From contig NZ_CP067102.1 of assembly GCF_016616885.1 (NCBI RefSeq), forward strand, positions 6,476,501 to 6,540,500: 64,000 bases of DNA, in the 5' to 3' direction. A model generated the notes under the pieces. It was not told the DNA's origin. It did not search any database and worked only from the letters and a program-made list of their open reading frames with translations. Each line of letters opens with the position of its first letter. Within the stretch, counting starts at the first letter, position 1. The translations under genes were made by a program, and so were the position numbers. Below, in pieces: positions 41,811-50,316 of the stretch. This DNA comes from Bradyrhizobium diazoefficiens. Its GTDB lineage: Bacteria; Pseudomonadota; Alphaproteobacteria; Rhizobiales; Xanthobacteraceae.

Positions 41811-43457
41811 TCACGCCACCGCTACATCCGGTATCCGTGCCGCTTCCATCGGCGCCTTGCCGCGGATCAGGTCCGAGGCACGGTCGGCGATCATCATGGT
41901 CGAGGCATTCAAATTCGCCGAGATCATGCGCGGCATGACGGAGGCATCGATCACGCGGAGGCCTTCGAGCCCGTGGACGCGGAGCTGGTCGTCGACGACT
42001 GCCCATGTGCTGTCCGCCGGGCCCATGCGGCAGGTGCAGCCGGGGTGGAAGGTGGTGGTGCCGCGCTCGGTGGCGGCGGCCAGGAACTCGTCGTCGGTGT
42101 TGATGTTTGGACCCGGAAAATCCTCGTAGGCATAATAAGGCGACAGCGGCGCGGACTTCAAAAGCCTCCGCGCGAGCTTCATGCCGCCGACGATGACGCG
42201 GCGGTCGAGCTCGGCGTCGAGATAATTGGTCTGGATGATCGGCGGCGCGAACGGATCGCTGGAGCGGATGCGGACATAGCCGCGGCTCTCCGGGCGCTGC
42301 TGCCAGGAGGCCACTGTCATGCCCGGTTCGTCCTCGAGCTGGCCCTGCACGCCTTCTTTATAAGAGGCGGGCGTGAAGGTGAGCTGGAGATCGGACGAGT
42401 CAGCGCTCTCGCCGGAATGCCAGAAGCAATAGACCATGGTCGGCGACAGCGAGAGCAGGCCGCGGCGCGCGGTCGCCCATTTCAGCGCTTCGATCCACAG
42501 CGAGAAACCACGACGAAGCTCGTTGATGGTCTTGATGTCCTTGACGCGCGCCACGGTGCGCGGGGCGTAGTGGTCCTGCAGGCCTTCGCCGACGGGTAGG
42601 GCGTGACGCACCTGGATGCCGTGGGCACCGAGCAGATCGGGCGAGCCGATGCCGGACAACTGCAAGAGCTGTGGAGAATTATAGGTGCCGCCGGAGAGGA
42701 TCACTTCCTTGTTGGCGCGAACCTCGACCGGTGTACCGCCCTTGCCGCCCTTGGTGTAGCGCACGCCGACGGCGCGCTTGCCCTCGAAAATGATCTCGGT
42801 TGCATGCGCATGCGTCTGCACATGCACGTTGGGCCGCTTCATCGCGGGCTTCAGGAACGCGGTCGAGCCGGACACGCGCAGGCCCTTGTCGATGGTGCGC
42901 TGGCAGTAGGAGACGCCCTCCTGAATCTTGCCGTTGTAGTCGGGGTTGCGGGGAATCCCGAGTGAGACCGCGCCTTCCATGAAGGCTTCGCAGAGCGGGT
43001 CGCGCCAATCCATGGTGGTGACGGTGAGGTTGCCGTCGCGCCCGCGAAAAGTGTTGTCGCCCTCGCCGACCCGCTTCTCCAGCCGCTTGAAATACGGCAG
43101 CACGTCGGCATAACCCCAGCCGCGATTGCCCATTTGCGCCCAGGTGTCGAAATCCATGCGCTGGCCGCGATTGTAGATGTGGCCGTTGATCGAGGACGAG
43201 CCACCGAGCGTCTTGCCGCGCGGCGCATAGATGCTGCGTCCGCCGGTGTAAGGTCCGACCTCCTGCTGGTAGGCCCAATTGACGCTCTTCATGTGGAAGG
43301 TCTTGATGAAACCCGCCGGCAGGTGAATGTAGGGGTGCCAATCGCTCGGACCCGCCTCCAGCACGCAGACGCTGGTGTTGGGGTCCTCGCTGAGCCGGCT
43401 GGCGAGGACGCAACCGGCCGAGCCCGCGCCGATGATCACATAGTCAAATCTATCCAT
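41811..43457 (-). CDS. GMC-family FAD oxidoreductase (choline dehydrogenase-like)
   Basis: 548 residues. FAD-binding motif 'IIGAGSAGCVLASRLSEDP' near the N-terminus, GMC signature 1 'GKTLGGSSSINGHIYNRG', signature 2 'GGTYNSPQLLQLSGIG', and the C-terminal His-Asn region 'HPGCTCRMGP' and 'NLNASTMMIADRASDLI'. GMC enzymes oxidise alcohols such as choline, long-chain alcohols or glycols. BetB or BetI partners are absent, so choline is not certain. Confidence 0.92.
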   Translation of the reverse strand: MDRFDYVIIGAGSAGCVLASRLSEDPNTSVCVLEAGPSDWHPYIHLPAGFIKTFHMKSVNWAYQQEVGPYTGGRSIYAPRGKTLGGSSSINGHIYNRGQRMDFDTWAQMGNRGWGYADVLPYFKRLEKRVGEGDNTFRGRDGNLTVTTMDWRDPLCEAFMEGAVSLGIPRNPDYNGKIQEGVSYCQRTIDKGLRVSGSTAFLKPAMKRPNVHVQTHAHATEIIFEGKRAVGVRYTKGGKGGTPVEVRANKEVILSGGTYNSPQLLQLSGIGSPDLLGAHGIQVRHALPVGEGLQDHYAPRTVARVKDIKTINELRRGFSLWIEALKWATARRGLLSLSPTMVYCFWHSGESADSSDLQLTFTPASYKEGVQGQLEDEPGMTVASWQQRPESRGYVRIRSSDPFAPPIIQTNYLDAELDRRVIVGGMKLARRLLKSAPLSPYYAYEDFPGPNINTDDEFLAAATERGTTTFHPGCTCRMGPADSTWAVVDDQLRVHGLEGLRVIDASVMPRMISANLNASTMMIADRASDLIRGKAPMEAARIPDVAVA

Positions 43458-43473
43458 GGTGCCTCGGCCGCCC

Positions 43474-44067
43474 TCAGCGCGGCTTGTCGTTGAGTTGATA
43501 TTCGAGATGCGCCTTCACCGTCGGCCATTCCGCAGCGGTGATGCTGTACACGACGGTGTCGCGCAGCGTGCCGTTCGGCGCGACCTGGTGGCTGCGCAAA
43601 ATGCCGTCCTGCTTGGCGCCGAGGCGCTCGATGGCGCGGCGGCTCTGGTGGTTGAAGAAATGCGTGCGGAATTCGACCGCGATGCAGTTCAGCGTCTCGA
43701 AGGCGTGGGTGAGCAGCAACAGCTTGCACTGCGTGTTCAGCGGCCCGCGCTGCGCGCTTTTGCCGTACCAGGTCGAGCCGATCTCGACGCGGCGGTTGGT
43801 GGCATCGATGTTCATGTAGGTCGTCATGCCGACGATGTTGCCGCCGGCGTCGAATACGGTGAACGGCAGCATCGAGCCCGCGGCCTGCAGGCTCAGGCGG
43901 CGGTCGATCTCCTTGGCCACGTTCTCCGGCGTCGGGATCGCGGTGTACCAGATCGTGTAGAGCTCGCCGTCCTTCACGGCCTCCACCAGCCCCTCGCGAT
44001 GCTCTTTCGACAGCGGCTCGAGACGGGCGTGCTGTCCACGCAGGGTGATCGGATCAGGCCAGGGCAT
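43474..44067 (-). CDS. GNAT-family N-acetyltransferase (RimJ-like)
   Basis: 197 residues: 'ITLRGQHARLEPLSKEHREG' start, then 'VGMTTYMNIDATNRRVEIGS', 'KLLLLTHAFETLNCIAVEFR' and 'QSRRAIERLGAKQDGILR', the usual RimJ/RimL-type blocks for acetyl-CoA binding. Probable substrate a ribosomal protein N-terminus or small amine. It lies 16 bases upstream of the GMC gene on the same strand, so the two may be co-transcribed. Confidence 0.88.
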   Translation of the reverse strand: MPWPDPITLRGQHARLEPLSKEHREGLVEAVKDGELYTIWYTAIPTPENVAKEIDRRLSLQAAGSMLPFTVFDAGGNIVGMTTYMNIDATNRRVEIGSTWYGKSAQRGPLNTQCKLLLLTHAFETLNCIAVEFRTHFFNHQSRRAIERLGAKQDGILRSHQVAPNGTLRDTVVYSITAAEWPTVKAHLEYQLNDKPR

Positions 44068-44087
44068 CGAAATCTCTCCTTACGTGT

Positions 44088-44265
44088 CGTCATTGCGAGG
44101 AGCGAAGCGATCCAGACTGCAAGACCCTCATCCTGAGGAGCTTGCGAAGCAAGCGTCTCGAAGGATGAAGGCCCCACCAGTGGCCTCGCCCTTCGAGACG
44201 CGCGCCAGATGCGCGCTCCTCAGGGTGAGGGTCTGAGAGTTGCCTCGCCTCCCGTACAATGACGG
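44088..44265. repeat. Compound palindromic repeat
   Basis: Begins GTCATTGCGAGGAGCGAAGC, continues with ACCCTCATCCTGAGGAGC and GCGCTCCTCAGGGTGAGGGT as inverted arms around CTTCGAGACGCGCG-type hairpins, and ends ACAATGACGG. It looks like one repeat (relative of 5546-5643) inserted in another (relative of 5440-5526). It fills the gap between the GNAT and SMP-30 genes. Confidence 0.8.
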
Positions 44266-44271
44266 CTTGGC

Positions 44272-45210
44272 TCACTTATTCAGAAAATTCAACGGCAAAC
44301 CGCCGCGCGGCCAATCCATGGCGACGAGCTCGCCCCTACCTGACAGCGTGATGTAGGCCGTCTTCAGCTCAGGGCCGCCGAAGGCGATGTTGGTGGTGAC
44401 GCGGTCGCCGGTCGGGACCTGCTCGACCAGGGTGCCGTCGGGCGCGATCACCGAGATGCAGCCGGAGACGAGGGTGGCGACGCAGACATTGCCGTTGGCT
44501 TCCACCGCGAGCGAGTCGAACATCTGGTAGCCGCCGAGGCCGCAGATCGGCTTGCCGCGCTCGCCGCGATAGATCGCATCGCGCGGCTTCAGCGTGCCTG
44601 GCGCGGAGAGCTCGTAGGCCCAGAGCCGCCCCGTGGGCGTCTCAGCGATGTAGACGGTGTTCTCGTCCGGCGAGAGCCCGATGCCGTTGGCCGGCAGCAC
44701 GCCATGCACGACCTCGACGATCTCCTTCATGCCGGGCTTGAGGTAATACATGCCGCCGACATCCATCTCGCGCGCGCGACGCTTGCCGAGGTCGGAGAAC
44801 CAGAGGCCGCCATGCTTGTCGAACACGAGATCGTTCGGTCCGCGCAGATCGTGCTCGCCGCATTTGGTGACGACGGTCTCGACCTTGCCGGATTGCAGAT
44901 CGACGCGCTGAATCGAGCCGCCGAGATAGTCCTCCGGCTGCGGGCCCGGCATGATCATATTGCGGGTCGGGATCCAGGAGAAGCCGCCATTGTTGCAGAT
45001 GTAGATTTTTCCGTCGGGGCCGAGCGCTGCGCCATTCGGGCCACCCGGCACCTTGGCGACGATCTCCTTGCGGCCGTCGGGATAAACGCGGGTCAGGCGC
45101 TGGCCGCGGATTTCCACCAGCACCACCGAGCCGTCCGGCATCACGACCGGCCCTTCCGGAAATTCGAGATCGGTGGCGAGAACGCGGACGTTGGACGTGG
45201 CAGTGGACAT
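44272..45210 (-). CDS. SMP-30/gluconolactonase-like beta-propeller
   Basis: 312 residues of the SMP-30/LRE family, six-bladed propellers that hydrolyse sugar lactones. Family blocks: 'DLEFPEGPVVMPDGSVVLVE' with the metal Glu, 'GPNGAALGPDGKIYICNNGG', 'GPNDLVFDKHGGLWFSDLG', 'GIGLSPDENTVYIAETPTGR', 'DSLAVEANGNVCVATLV'. The Glu, Asn and Asp metal ligands are present. Physiological substrate unknown. Confidence 0.9.
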   Translation of the reverse strand: MSTATSNVRVLATDLEFPEGPVVMPDGSVVLVEIRGQRLTRVYPDGRKEIVAKVPGGPNGAALGPDGKIYICNNGGFSWIPTRNMIMPGPQPEDYLGGSIQRVDLQSGKVETVVTKCGEHDLRGPNDLVFDKHGGLWFSDLGKRRAREMDVGGMYYLKPGMKEIVEVVHGVLPANGIGLSPDENTVYIAETPTGRLWAYELSAPGTLKPRDAIYRGERGKPICGLGGYQMFDSLAVEANGNVCVATLVSGCISVIAPDGTLVEQVPTGDRVTTNIAFGGPELKTAYITLSGRGELVAMDWPRGGLPLNFLNK

Positions 45211-45348
45211 TGGGGGGACCCTCCCGGCTGCTTGTTATGGCTTGCTCGGGATGTCCGGCACGGGCCCCGCTGGCAAGTTTTGCCAGCGGTTATGACAAAG
45301 TAGGTCCCCCTTGCCAAGCAAGCGGGATGGTATGCCAGCGTTGCAGCG

Positions 45349-46182
45349 CTACTCCCGCACAGGTATCCAGATTTCAAGGCCACCATTGCCTGTGACAGGG
45401 TCGAACTTCTCGTCATAGCGCTCGAAGTTCGGCGCATCCGCGGCCTTCAGGCCCGAGGCCGGCAACCACTGATTCCAGATTGTGCTGACGGTGCGGCGGA
45501 TCGAGGAGATATGCTCGGTGTGGGTGAACACCGCGTAGCGCTGCTCGGGAATGCGGATGCGGCCGAAGCGGCGCGGCAGATCGGAGAAATCGGCGACCTC
45601 GACGCCGGCGATGTAATCGAGATTTCCGGCATCGTCGCCGTTGCAGCAGACGCCGTAGGCGAGGTTACCGACGCGTGCGGGGATATCGGCGACCTCCTGA
45701 TGGAAGCGCTGCCACAGGCCAGGAATGGCCGCGCCGTTGTCGCAGGAGATGCGCTCGGCAAGGCCGGCGACGAGGAAGGCCCTTGCGGTTTCGAAACGCG
45801 GCGCTTTGAGGTTGTCGAGCATGGTGGACTCCATGAGGATCGGCTCCTGAAGCTTGATCTGGTTGACGCACGTTGCCGCCCTCACCGCTTCGGGCGTGGT
45901 GCCGAACTGGTCGCGGAACGCGCGGGTGAATGCTTCGTGCGAGCCGTAATCCGCCTCCAGCGCCAGCGACAGAATGTTCGGCGCGCCCTTGGCGAGACTG
46001 CGCGCCGCTTCACTTAGCCGCCGTGCGCGCACGTAACGCATCACCGACAGTCCGGTGGCTGCGGCAAACGCACGGACCATGTGGAACCGCGACACGCCAG
46101 CGATCGCAGCGATCTCGTCGAGCGTCATCGGCTCGGCCAGATGGCTTTCGATGTACCAGAGCGCGCGCTGGGCTGGGTTCAT
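45349..46182 (-). CDS. AraC-family regulator with GyrI-like effector domain
   Basis: 277 residues: two HTHs at the N-terminus (5-105; 'TLDEIAAIAGVSRFHMVRAF' and 'ILSLALEADYGSHEAFTRAFRD'), then a GyrI/SbmC-like ligand domain (about 125-275; 'ARAFLVAGLAERISCDNG', 'YGVCCNGDDAGNLDYIAGVE'). This is the Rob/SoxS-with-GyrI layout, used to sense hydrophobic drugs. It ends with 'GLEIWIPVRE', typical for the family. Confidence 0.92.
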   Translation of the reverse strand: MNPAQRALWYIESHLAEPMTLDEIAAIAGVSRFHMVRAFAAATGLSVMRYVRARRLSEAARSLAKGAPNILSLALEADYGSHEAFTRAFRDQFGTTPEAVRAATCVNQIKLQEPILMESTMLDNLKAPRFETARAFLVAGLAERISCDNGAAIPGLWQRFHQEVADIPARVGNLAYGVCCNGDDAGNLDYIAGVEVADFSDLPRRFGRIRIPEQRYAVFTHTEHISSIRRTVSTIWNQWLPASGLKAADAPNFERYDEKFDPVTGNGGLEIWIPVRE

Positions 46183-46269
46183 GAGTTACGGCTCTCGTTC
46201 GAAGCGTTTGCAATGATGCGCAGTCACCCTGCGCCTCGCTTGATCGGGATTGCTCTCGTGCCGCGGCGT

Positions 46270-46623
46270 CTACTTCTCCTTCGCATCCTTCGGCGGCGGC
46301 GCGTCCTGCTTCTTCTTCAGATCGTCCGCCTGCTTCACTTGGGCCGCCTGGAGATCGCCGATGGTCTTCTGAAGGCCTGCGAGCGTCACCTTCAGCGCGT
46401 CGATCTGGCGATTGGCGGCATCGATCTTCTGCTGGTGGTCGAGATTGAGCTTGGTGATGGTCTTCTGGAGAAAGTCGACATTGCTCTGCAGGCAGCTGGT
46501 GCGCCGCTCCATGGTCTTCTCGACCGTGCAGATCTCGATGCCGGGCGCGTCCTGCGCCAAGGCCCGCGTATGCGCGACGAGCAGTAACATGGCGAAACAA
46601 ACGGCGGCGAGCGTGCGCGGCAT
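46270..46623 (-). CDS. Secreted coiled-coil protein
   Basis: 117 residues: signal peptide ('LAAVCFAMLLLVAHTRALA'), a Cys-containing start ('ICTVEKTMERRTSCLQSNVD') then a continuous helix of about 65 residues with heptads ('KLNLDHQQKIDAANRQIDAL') and a Lys/Pro-rich tail ('PPPKDAKEK'). Probably a periplasmic oligomer, similar in form to Lpp-like or pilus-accessory proteins. Function unknown. Confidence 0.7.
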   Translation of the reverse strand: MPRTLAAVCFAMLLLVAHTRALAQDAPGIEICTVEKTMERRTSCLQSNVDFLQKTITKLNLDHQQKIDAANRQIDALKVTLAGLQKTIGDLQAAQVKQADDLKKKQDAPPPKDAKEK

Positions 46624-46806
46624 TCAGGTTCCTCATCAAATTAATCACGGCAATGTGCGCCTATTGCGCGCAGCCGCGTGAGGCTACCACACTCGTACCG
46701 CATTCTCGCGTTGAGCTTGGGTTGTTCCCTCGGACGGGGAGCAATGAACCGCGCGCGGGAGAAGTGGGCGCTCTTTCCGCGGCTTTGATTAGGGGAGATT
46801 TTTGGA

Positions 46807-47031
46807 ATGGCAACGCGTGATAGACGTCTGGCGGAATTCGATGGCGCCGGAGAGCCGCCACCTGGCCTGCCGGTCGAAGTGCTGTGCGAGGACCACAGTG
46901 GAACGTACCAACTGCCGTTCGCCTGCCGCTATGTCGAAGGTCGCTGGCAGAACGACGCGGCCGGCGTCCCGGTGGAAGCCACCGTCATCGGCTGGCGCGT
47001 GCCGCGTATGAAGCATTCTGGCGTGGCCTGA
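46807..47031 (+). CDS. Small hypothetical protein
   Basis: 74 residues, 'MATRDRRLAEFDGAGEPPPG', then 'EVLCEDHSGTYQLPFACRYV' and 'WRVPRMKHSGVA'. 'ggggag' lies about ten bases upstream of the start. It may be a small beta-sheet protein; no family recognised. A hairpin follows 29 bases after its stop. Confidence 0.6.
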   Translation: MATRDRRLAEFDGAGEPPPGLPVEVLCEDHSGTYQLPFACRYVEGRWQNDAAGVPVEATVIGWRVPRMKHSGVA

Positions 47032-47059
47032 CGGCGTTCGTCTGTCTCAAAATGCAACG

Positions 47060-47095
47060 GGGCCGCGCTCCGCCTTAACGAACGGAACGCGGCCC
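47060..47095 (+). terminator. Hairpin terminator without strong T tail
   Basis: Stem GGGCCGCG-C-TCCG / CGGA-A-CGCGGCCC (12 pairs, one mismatch) after the small gene at 46807. The following bases are not T-rich, so it may work with Rho or as an mRNA end. Confidence 0.5.
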
Positions 47096-47312
47096 GAACG
47101 AATCACGTCCGAATCAGCCGAATGGTCCCGTACGCGGCTGTTCACGGCTAGATGTCGACAAGGCGCGGCCGGGGCGCACAATATCTGCGCGGCGCAAGAA
47201 CCGCCCGCGCCAATTACCGGCAGCAAAAGTTAACGATGGCAAAGACATAGAGGTCGACGAGGACGCGGGCCGCAGCCCGCCCTGGAAACAGGCAGGGCTG
47301 GGCGCCGTCTGC

Positions 47313-47969
47313 CTAATATTCGACCTCGAGCTCCTCGATCTCGGCCGGCTCTTCCTTCGCCGCCGCGATCCATTCCTTCATCTCGTCCATCGCCATGATG
47401 GTATCGGCATAGGCCTTCAGAGGTGGCTCGAGCTTGACGTCATAGGTGACGAAGCGCGTCACCACGGGGGCGTACATCGCATCCGCCATGGTGCGCGTCT
47501 CGCCGAACAGGAAAGGGCCGCCCGACTTCACCAGGCAGTCGCGCCAGATCGACCAGACCCGGTCGATGTCGGCCTGCGCGCGCGACCAGATCTTGAAGCC
47601 GGGGAAGTGTCCCTTCAGATTGACCGGCAGCGAGGCGCGCAGCGTGGTGAAGCCGGAATGAATTTCACCCGAGATCGAGCGGCAATGCGCGCGCTGGACG
47701 CGATCCGCCGGCAACAGGCCGGCGTCCGGCATCACCTCGTTGAGATATTCGGCGATGGCGAGCGTATCCCAGACGGTGGCGCCGTCATGGCGCAGACACG
47801 GCACCAGGATCGAGGATGACAGCAGCAGAATTTCGGCGCGCGCCGAGGCGTCGTCCGGTGCGGTGACGATCTCCTCGAAATCGAGCCCGGAAAACTTCGT
47901 CAGCAGCCAGCCACGCAGCGACCAGGACGAGTAGTTCTTGCTGCTGATGGTCAATGTCGCCTTCGCCAT
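47313..47969 (-). CDS. Glutathione S-transferase family protein
   Basis: 218 residues: N-terminal thioredoxin fold ('LTISSKNYSSWSLRGWLLTK' as GSH-site region with Ser, 'ILVPCLRHDGATVWDTLAIA' with the cis-Pro and Asp), C-terminal helices ('LFGETRTMADAMYAPVVTRF'). The start resembles the 'S.NYSSWSLR' group, which includes stringent-starvation-like and yfcG-type proteins of alphaproteobacteria. Cytosolic. Confidence 0.9.
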   Translation of the reverse strand: MAKATLTISSKNYSSWSLRGWLLTKFSGLDFEEIVTAPDDASARAEILLLSSSILVPCLRHDGATVWDTLAIAEYLNEVMPDAGLLPADRVQRAHCRSISGEIHSGFTTLRASLPVNLKGHFPGFKIWSRAQADIDRVWSIWRDCLVKSGGPFLFGETRTMADAMYAPVVTRFVTYDVKLEPPLKAYADTIMAMDEMKEWIAAAKEEPAEIEELEVEY

Positions 47970-48093
47970 AGGGCTCTTCCCTCACACGTTTCCGGCCGAA
48001 CAAGCAGCAAGCGACGTGCCAATTCTGAGAAAGGCCCAACGCGCTTCTGGCTCCGATATTGCATGACCACATCGGACAGGTGGGCGCTTCAGT

Positions 48094-49317
48094 ATGATGT
48101 CGATGTATTATCAGGCTTTTCAGAACCAGATGGACCTGACGGCGCCGTGGCGGGCGGGAGCTTCGTCCGCGCTCAAATTCCTCAATTTGGTGCCGCAGGG
48201 CATGTCGGATCAGGTCGTCGGCCGGCTCTCGGCCGCGCTGGAGCTGATCTCGCGCTCCACCCTCACCTATCATCGCCCGGCCTACGGCATCGACAGCGTG
48301 ATGGTGGGCAATCGCGAGATCGGCGTGACCGAGGAGGTCGCCTACGCGACGCCGTTCGGCTCGCTGCTGCATTTCAAAAAGGACGGCGTGACCGAGCAGC
48401 CGCGCATGCTGCTGGTGGCGCCGATGTCCGGCCATTTTGCTACGCTGCTGCGCGGCACGGTGAAGACTCTGCTGCAGGACCACGACGTCTACATCACCGA
48501 CTGGCACAATCCGCGCGATATCCCGCGCAGCGAAGGCTGCTTCGGGCTCGACGACTACACCGAGCATCTGATCGATTTCCTCGGACAGCTGGGCCCGCGC
48601 CCGCACATGGTGGCGATCTGCCAGCCTTCGGTCTCGGCGCTCGCGGCCGCGGCGATCATGTGCGAAGGCAACCATCCGTCGCGGCCGGCGACGCTGACGC
48701 TGATGGCGGGGCCGATCGACACGCGCATCCAGCCGACCAAGGTCAACGACTTCGCCAAGAGCAAGCCGATCGAATGGTTCGAGCAGAACCTGATCAACTA
48801 CGTGCCGGTGCAGTGCCGCGGCGCGCTGCGGAAAGTCTATCCCGGCTTCGTGCAGCTCACCGCGTTCGTCTCGATGAACCTCGAGCGTCACATCAAGCAG
48901 CACATGGACCTCGCCAACCACATCGCCAAGGGCGAGAAGGAGAAAGCCGCGAGCATCAAGACCTTCTACGACGAATATTTTGCGGTGATGGACCTGCCCG
49001 CCGAGTTCTACATCGAGACCGTGCGCGACGTCTTCCAAGAGCACCTACTGCCGCTGGGCAAGCTGATGCATCGCGGCCGTCCGGTGGATACCAGGGCCGT
49101 CGGCCGCATGGGGCTGATGACGGTCGAGGGCGAGAAGGACGACATCTGCTCGATCGGCCAGACGCTCGCGGCGCAAGATCTCTGCACCGGCGTGCGCGCC
49201 TATCGCCGCGTCCATCACATGCAGGCTGGCGTCGGCCATTACGGCGTGTTCTCCGGCAAGCGCTGGAATAACGAGATCTATCCGCTGCTGCGGGATTTCG
49301 TGCACGTGAATTCGTAA
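48094..49317 (+). CDS. phaZ: Intracellular polyhydroxyalkanoate depolymerase
   Basis: 407 residues of the PhaZ family that mobilises PHB granules. The nucleophile is cysteine, at about residue 176 in 'MVAICQPSVSALAAAA', as in the Ralstonia-type intracellular enzymes (Cys-Asp-His triad). Other blocks: 'YGIDSVMVGNREIGVTEEV', 'LLVAPMSGHFATLLRGTV', 'YITDWHNPRDIP', and the C-terminal 'VHHMQAGVGHYGVFSGKRW' with the His. Three in-frame starts lie close together (MMSMYYQ). Confidence 0.93.
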   Translation: MMSMYYQAFQNQMDLTAPWRAGASSALKFLNLVPQGMSDQVVGRLSAALELISRSTLTYHRPAYGIDSVMVGNREIGVTEEVAYATPFGSLLHFKKDGVTEQPRMLLVAPMSGHFATLLRGTVKTLLQDHDVYITDWHNPRDIPRSEGCFGLDDYTEHLIDFLGQLGPRPHMVAICQPSVSALAAAAIMCEGNHPSRPATLTLMAGPIDTRIQPTKVNDFAKSKPIEWFEQNLINYVPVQCRGALRKVYPGFVQLTAFVSMNLERHIKQHMDLANHIAKGEKEKAASIKTFYDEYFAVMDLPAEFYIETVRDVFQEHLLPLGKLMHRGRPVDTRAVGRMGLMTVEGEKDDICSIGQTLAAQDLCTGVRAYRRVHHMQAGVGHYGVFSGKRWNNEIYPLLRDFVHVNS

Positions 49318-49462
49318 CCGCGATTCCTTGCAGCCAAAACGAGCGTTGGACGGCAGAGGTTGCGCTGAGTCGCTACGACTCACTCCAGATCTGAGGCCGA
49401 CCAACTCTGCGGCTCGTGCTCACATAAGTGCCACGGGGACGTCTCTCCGTGAGCGCACTTTT

Positions 49463-49978
49463 TCATTGCTCTTTCATCGGTGCTTCGTGGCTGCGGGCCA
49501 TCGTGCCCGCCGCAACCTGAAGCGAAGAGCCAACCGCCCAACAGCCGGCGACCAAGCTGATCAGGCCATTGGATAGATTTTGATCAAGGACAAGAATGCT
49601 GACGGACAGAGTTGCGGCAATAGCTGCGCCGAACGTTCCGGCCGCACTCATGATTTCAGCCGATTCGGAACCGTTCCAATCTTCCGAGATACTCGATTCC
49701 GGTCGCCGCGCGACATTGCCGGACAAATCAATTCCGAGATAGTAGCTGAGAGCTCCGTAGAGCATTGTTATCAGCACGATCCAGCCGTTTTCAAACAGTC
49801 CGTCTTTCTGACGCAACAGAGTCGCACCCACATAGAGGCCGCAAGAGGCTCCAACGGCTGCCAGCCCAATTCTTTCCAGGATATGGGCCGACTTGATCAG
49901 ACTGGAACGGGCGATCCGAAGACTGCCGACGTACCTTGTGAGGGAGAATGCGCTGGAAATTGCGCTGCTTATCTTCAT
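49463..49978 (-). CDS. Hypothetical membrane protein
   Basis: 171 residues from 'MKISSAISSAFSLTRYVGSL' with 'agaaggag' upstream. Four hydrophobic segments: 'IGLAAVGASCGLYVGATLL', 'GWIVLITMLYGALSYYLGI', 'GTFGAAIAATLSVSILVLD' and 'GLISLVAGCWAVGSSLQVAA'. The loops are short and charged. Family not recognised. Lower GC than the neighbours. Confidence 0.7.
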   Translation of the reverse strand: MKISSAISSAFSLTRYVGSLRIARSSLIKSAHILERIGLAAVGASCGLYVGATLLRQKDGLFENGWIVLITMLYGALSYYLGIDLSGNVARRPESSISEDWNGSESAEIMSAAGTFGAAIAATLSVSILVLDQNLSNGLISLVAGCWAVGSSLQVAAGTMARSHEAPMKEQ

Positions 49979-50316
49979 TGGGGGCTCCTTCTGAGTAATT
50001 GGCAGCCTACTGGCCGACCCCGAATAGAATCTGCCGCGACGCGGTTCTCGACGCCCTTGATTCCAATTTCTGAAAGATCTGTGCTGAGTGACGAGGCTGG
50101 CTTGCTCGCGAAGGCGAGGAGCCAATCCAAAGCTGCGAGCACGCGGCTGCGCAGGCATTGCAACTCACCCGTGCCTGTCGATAGCTCCGGGTGCGGCAAT
50201 TTCTTGCGGGAGTGGTAATTCAAAACGTGAGGGATGGACTATGAAGCGGTTCACAGACCGCTGTTCCCTGTCGCTCCATCGGGTCACGATTTCCGGAGGA
50301 CGCGGGAAACTCGCAG
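49979..50316. other. Gene-free region before the ABC operon end
   Basis: 338 bases between the start of the membrane-protein gene and the stop of the ABC ATPase gene. Holds the membrane-protein promoter and some uneven composition; a minus-strand frame at 49975-50223 and a plus-strand frame through 50088-50423 show no protein-like bias. Nothing else is seen. Confidence 0.5.
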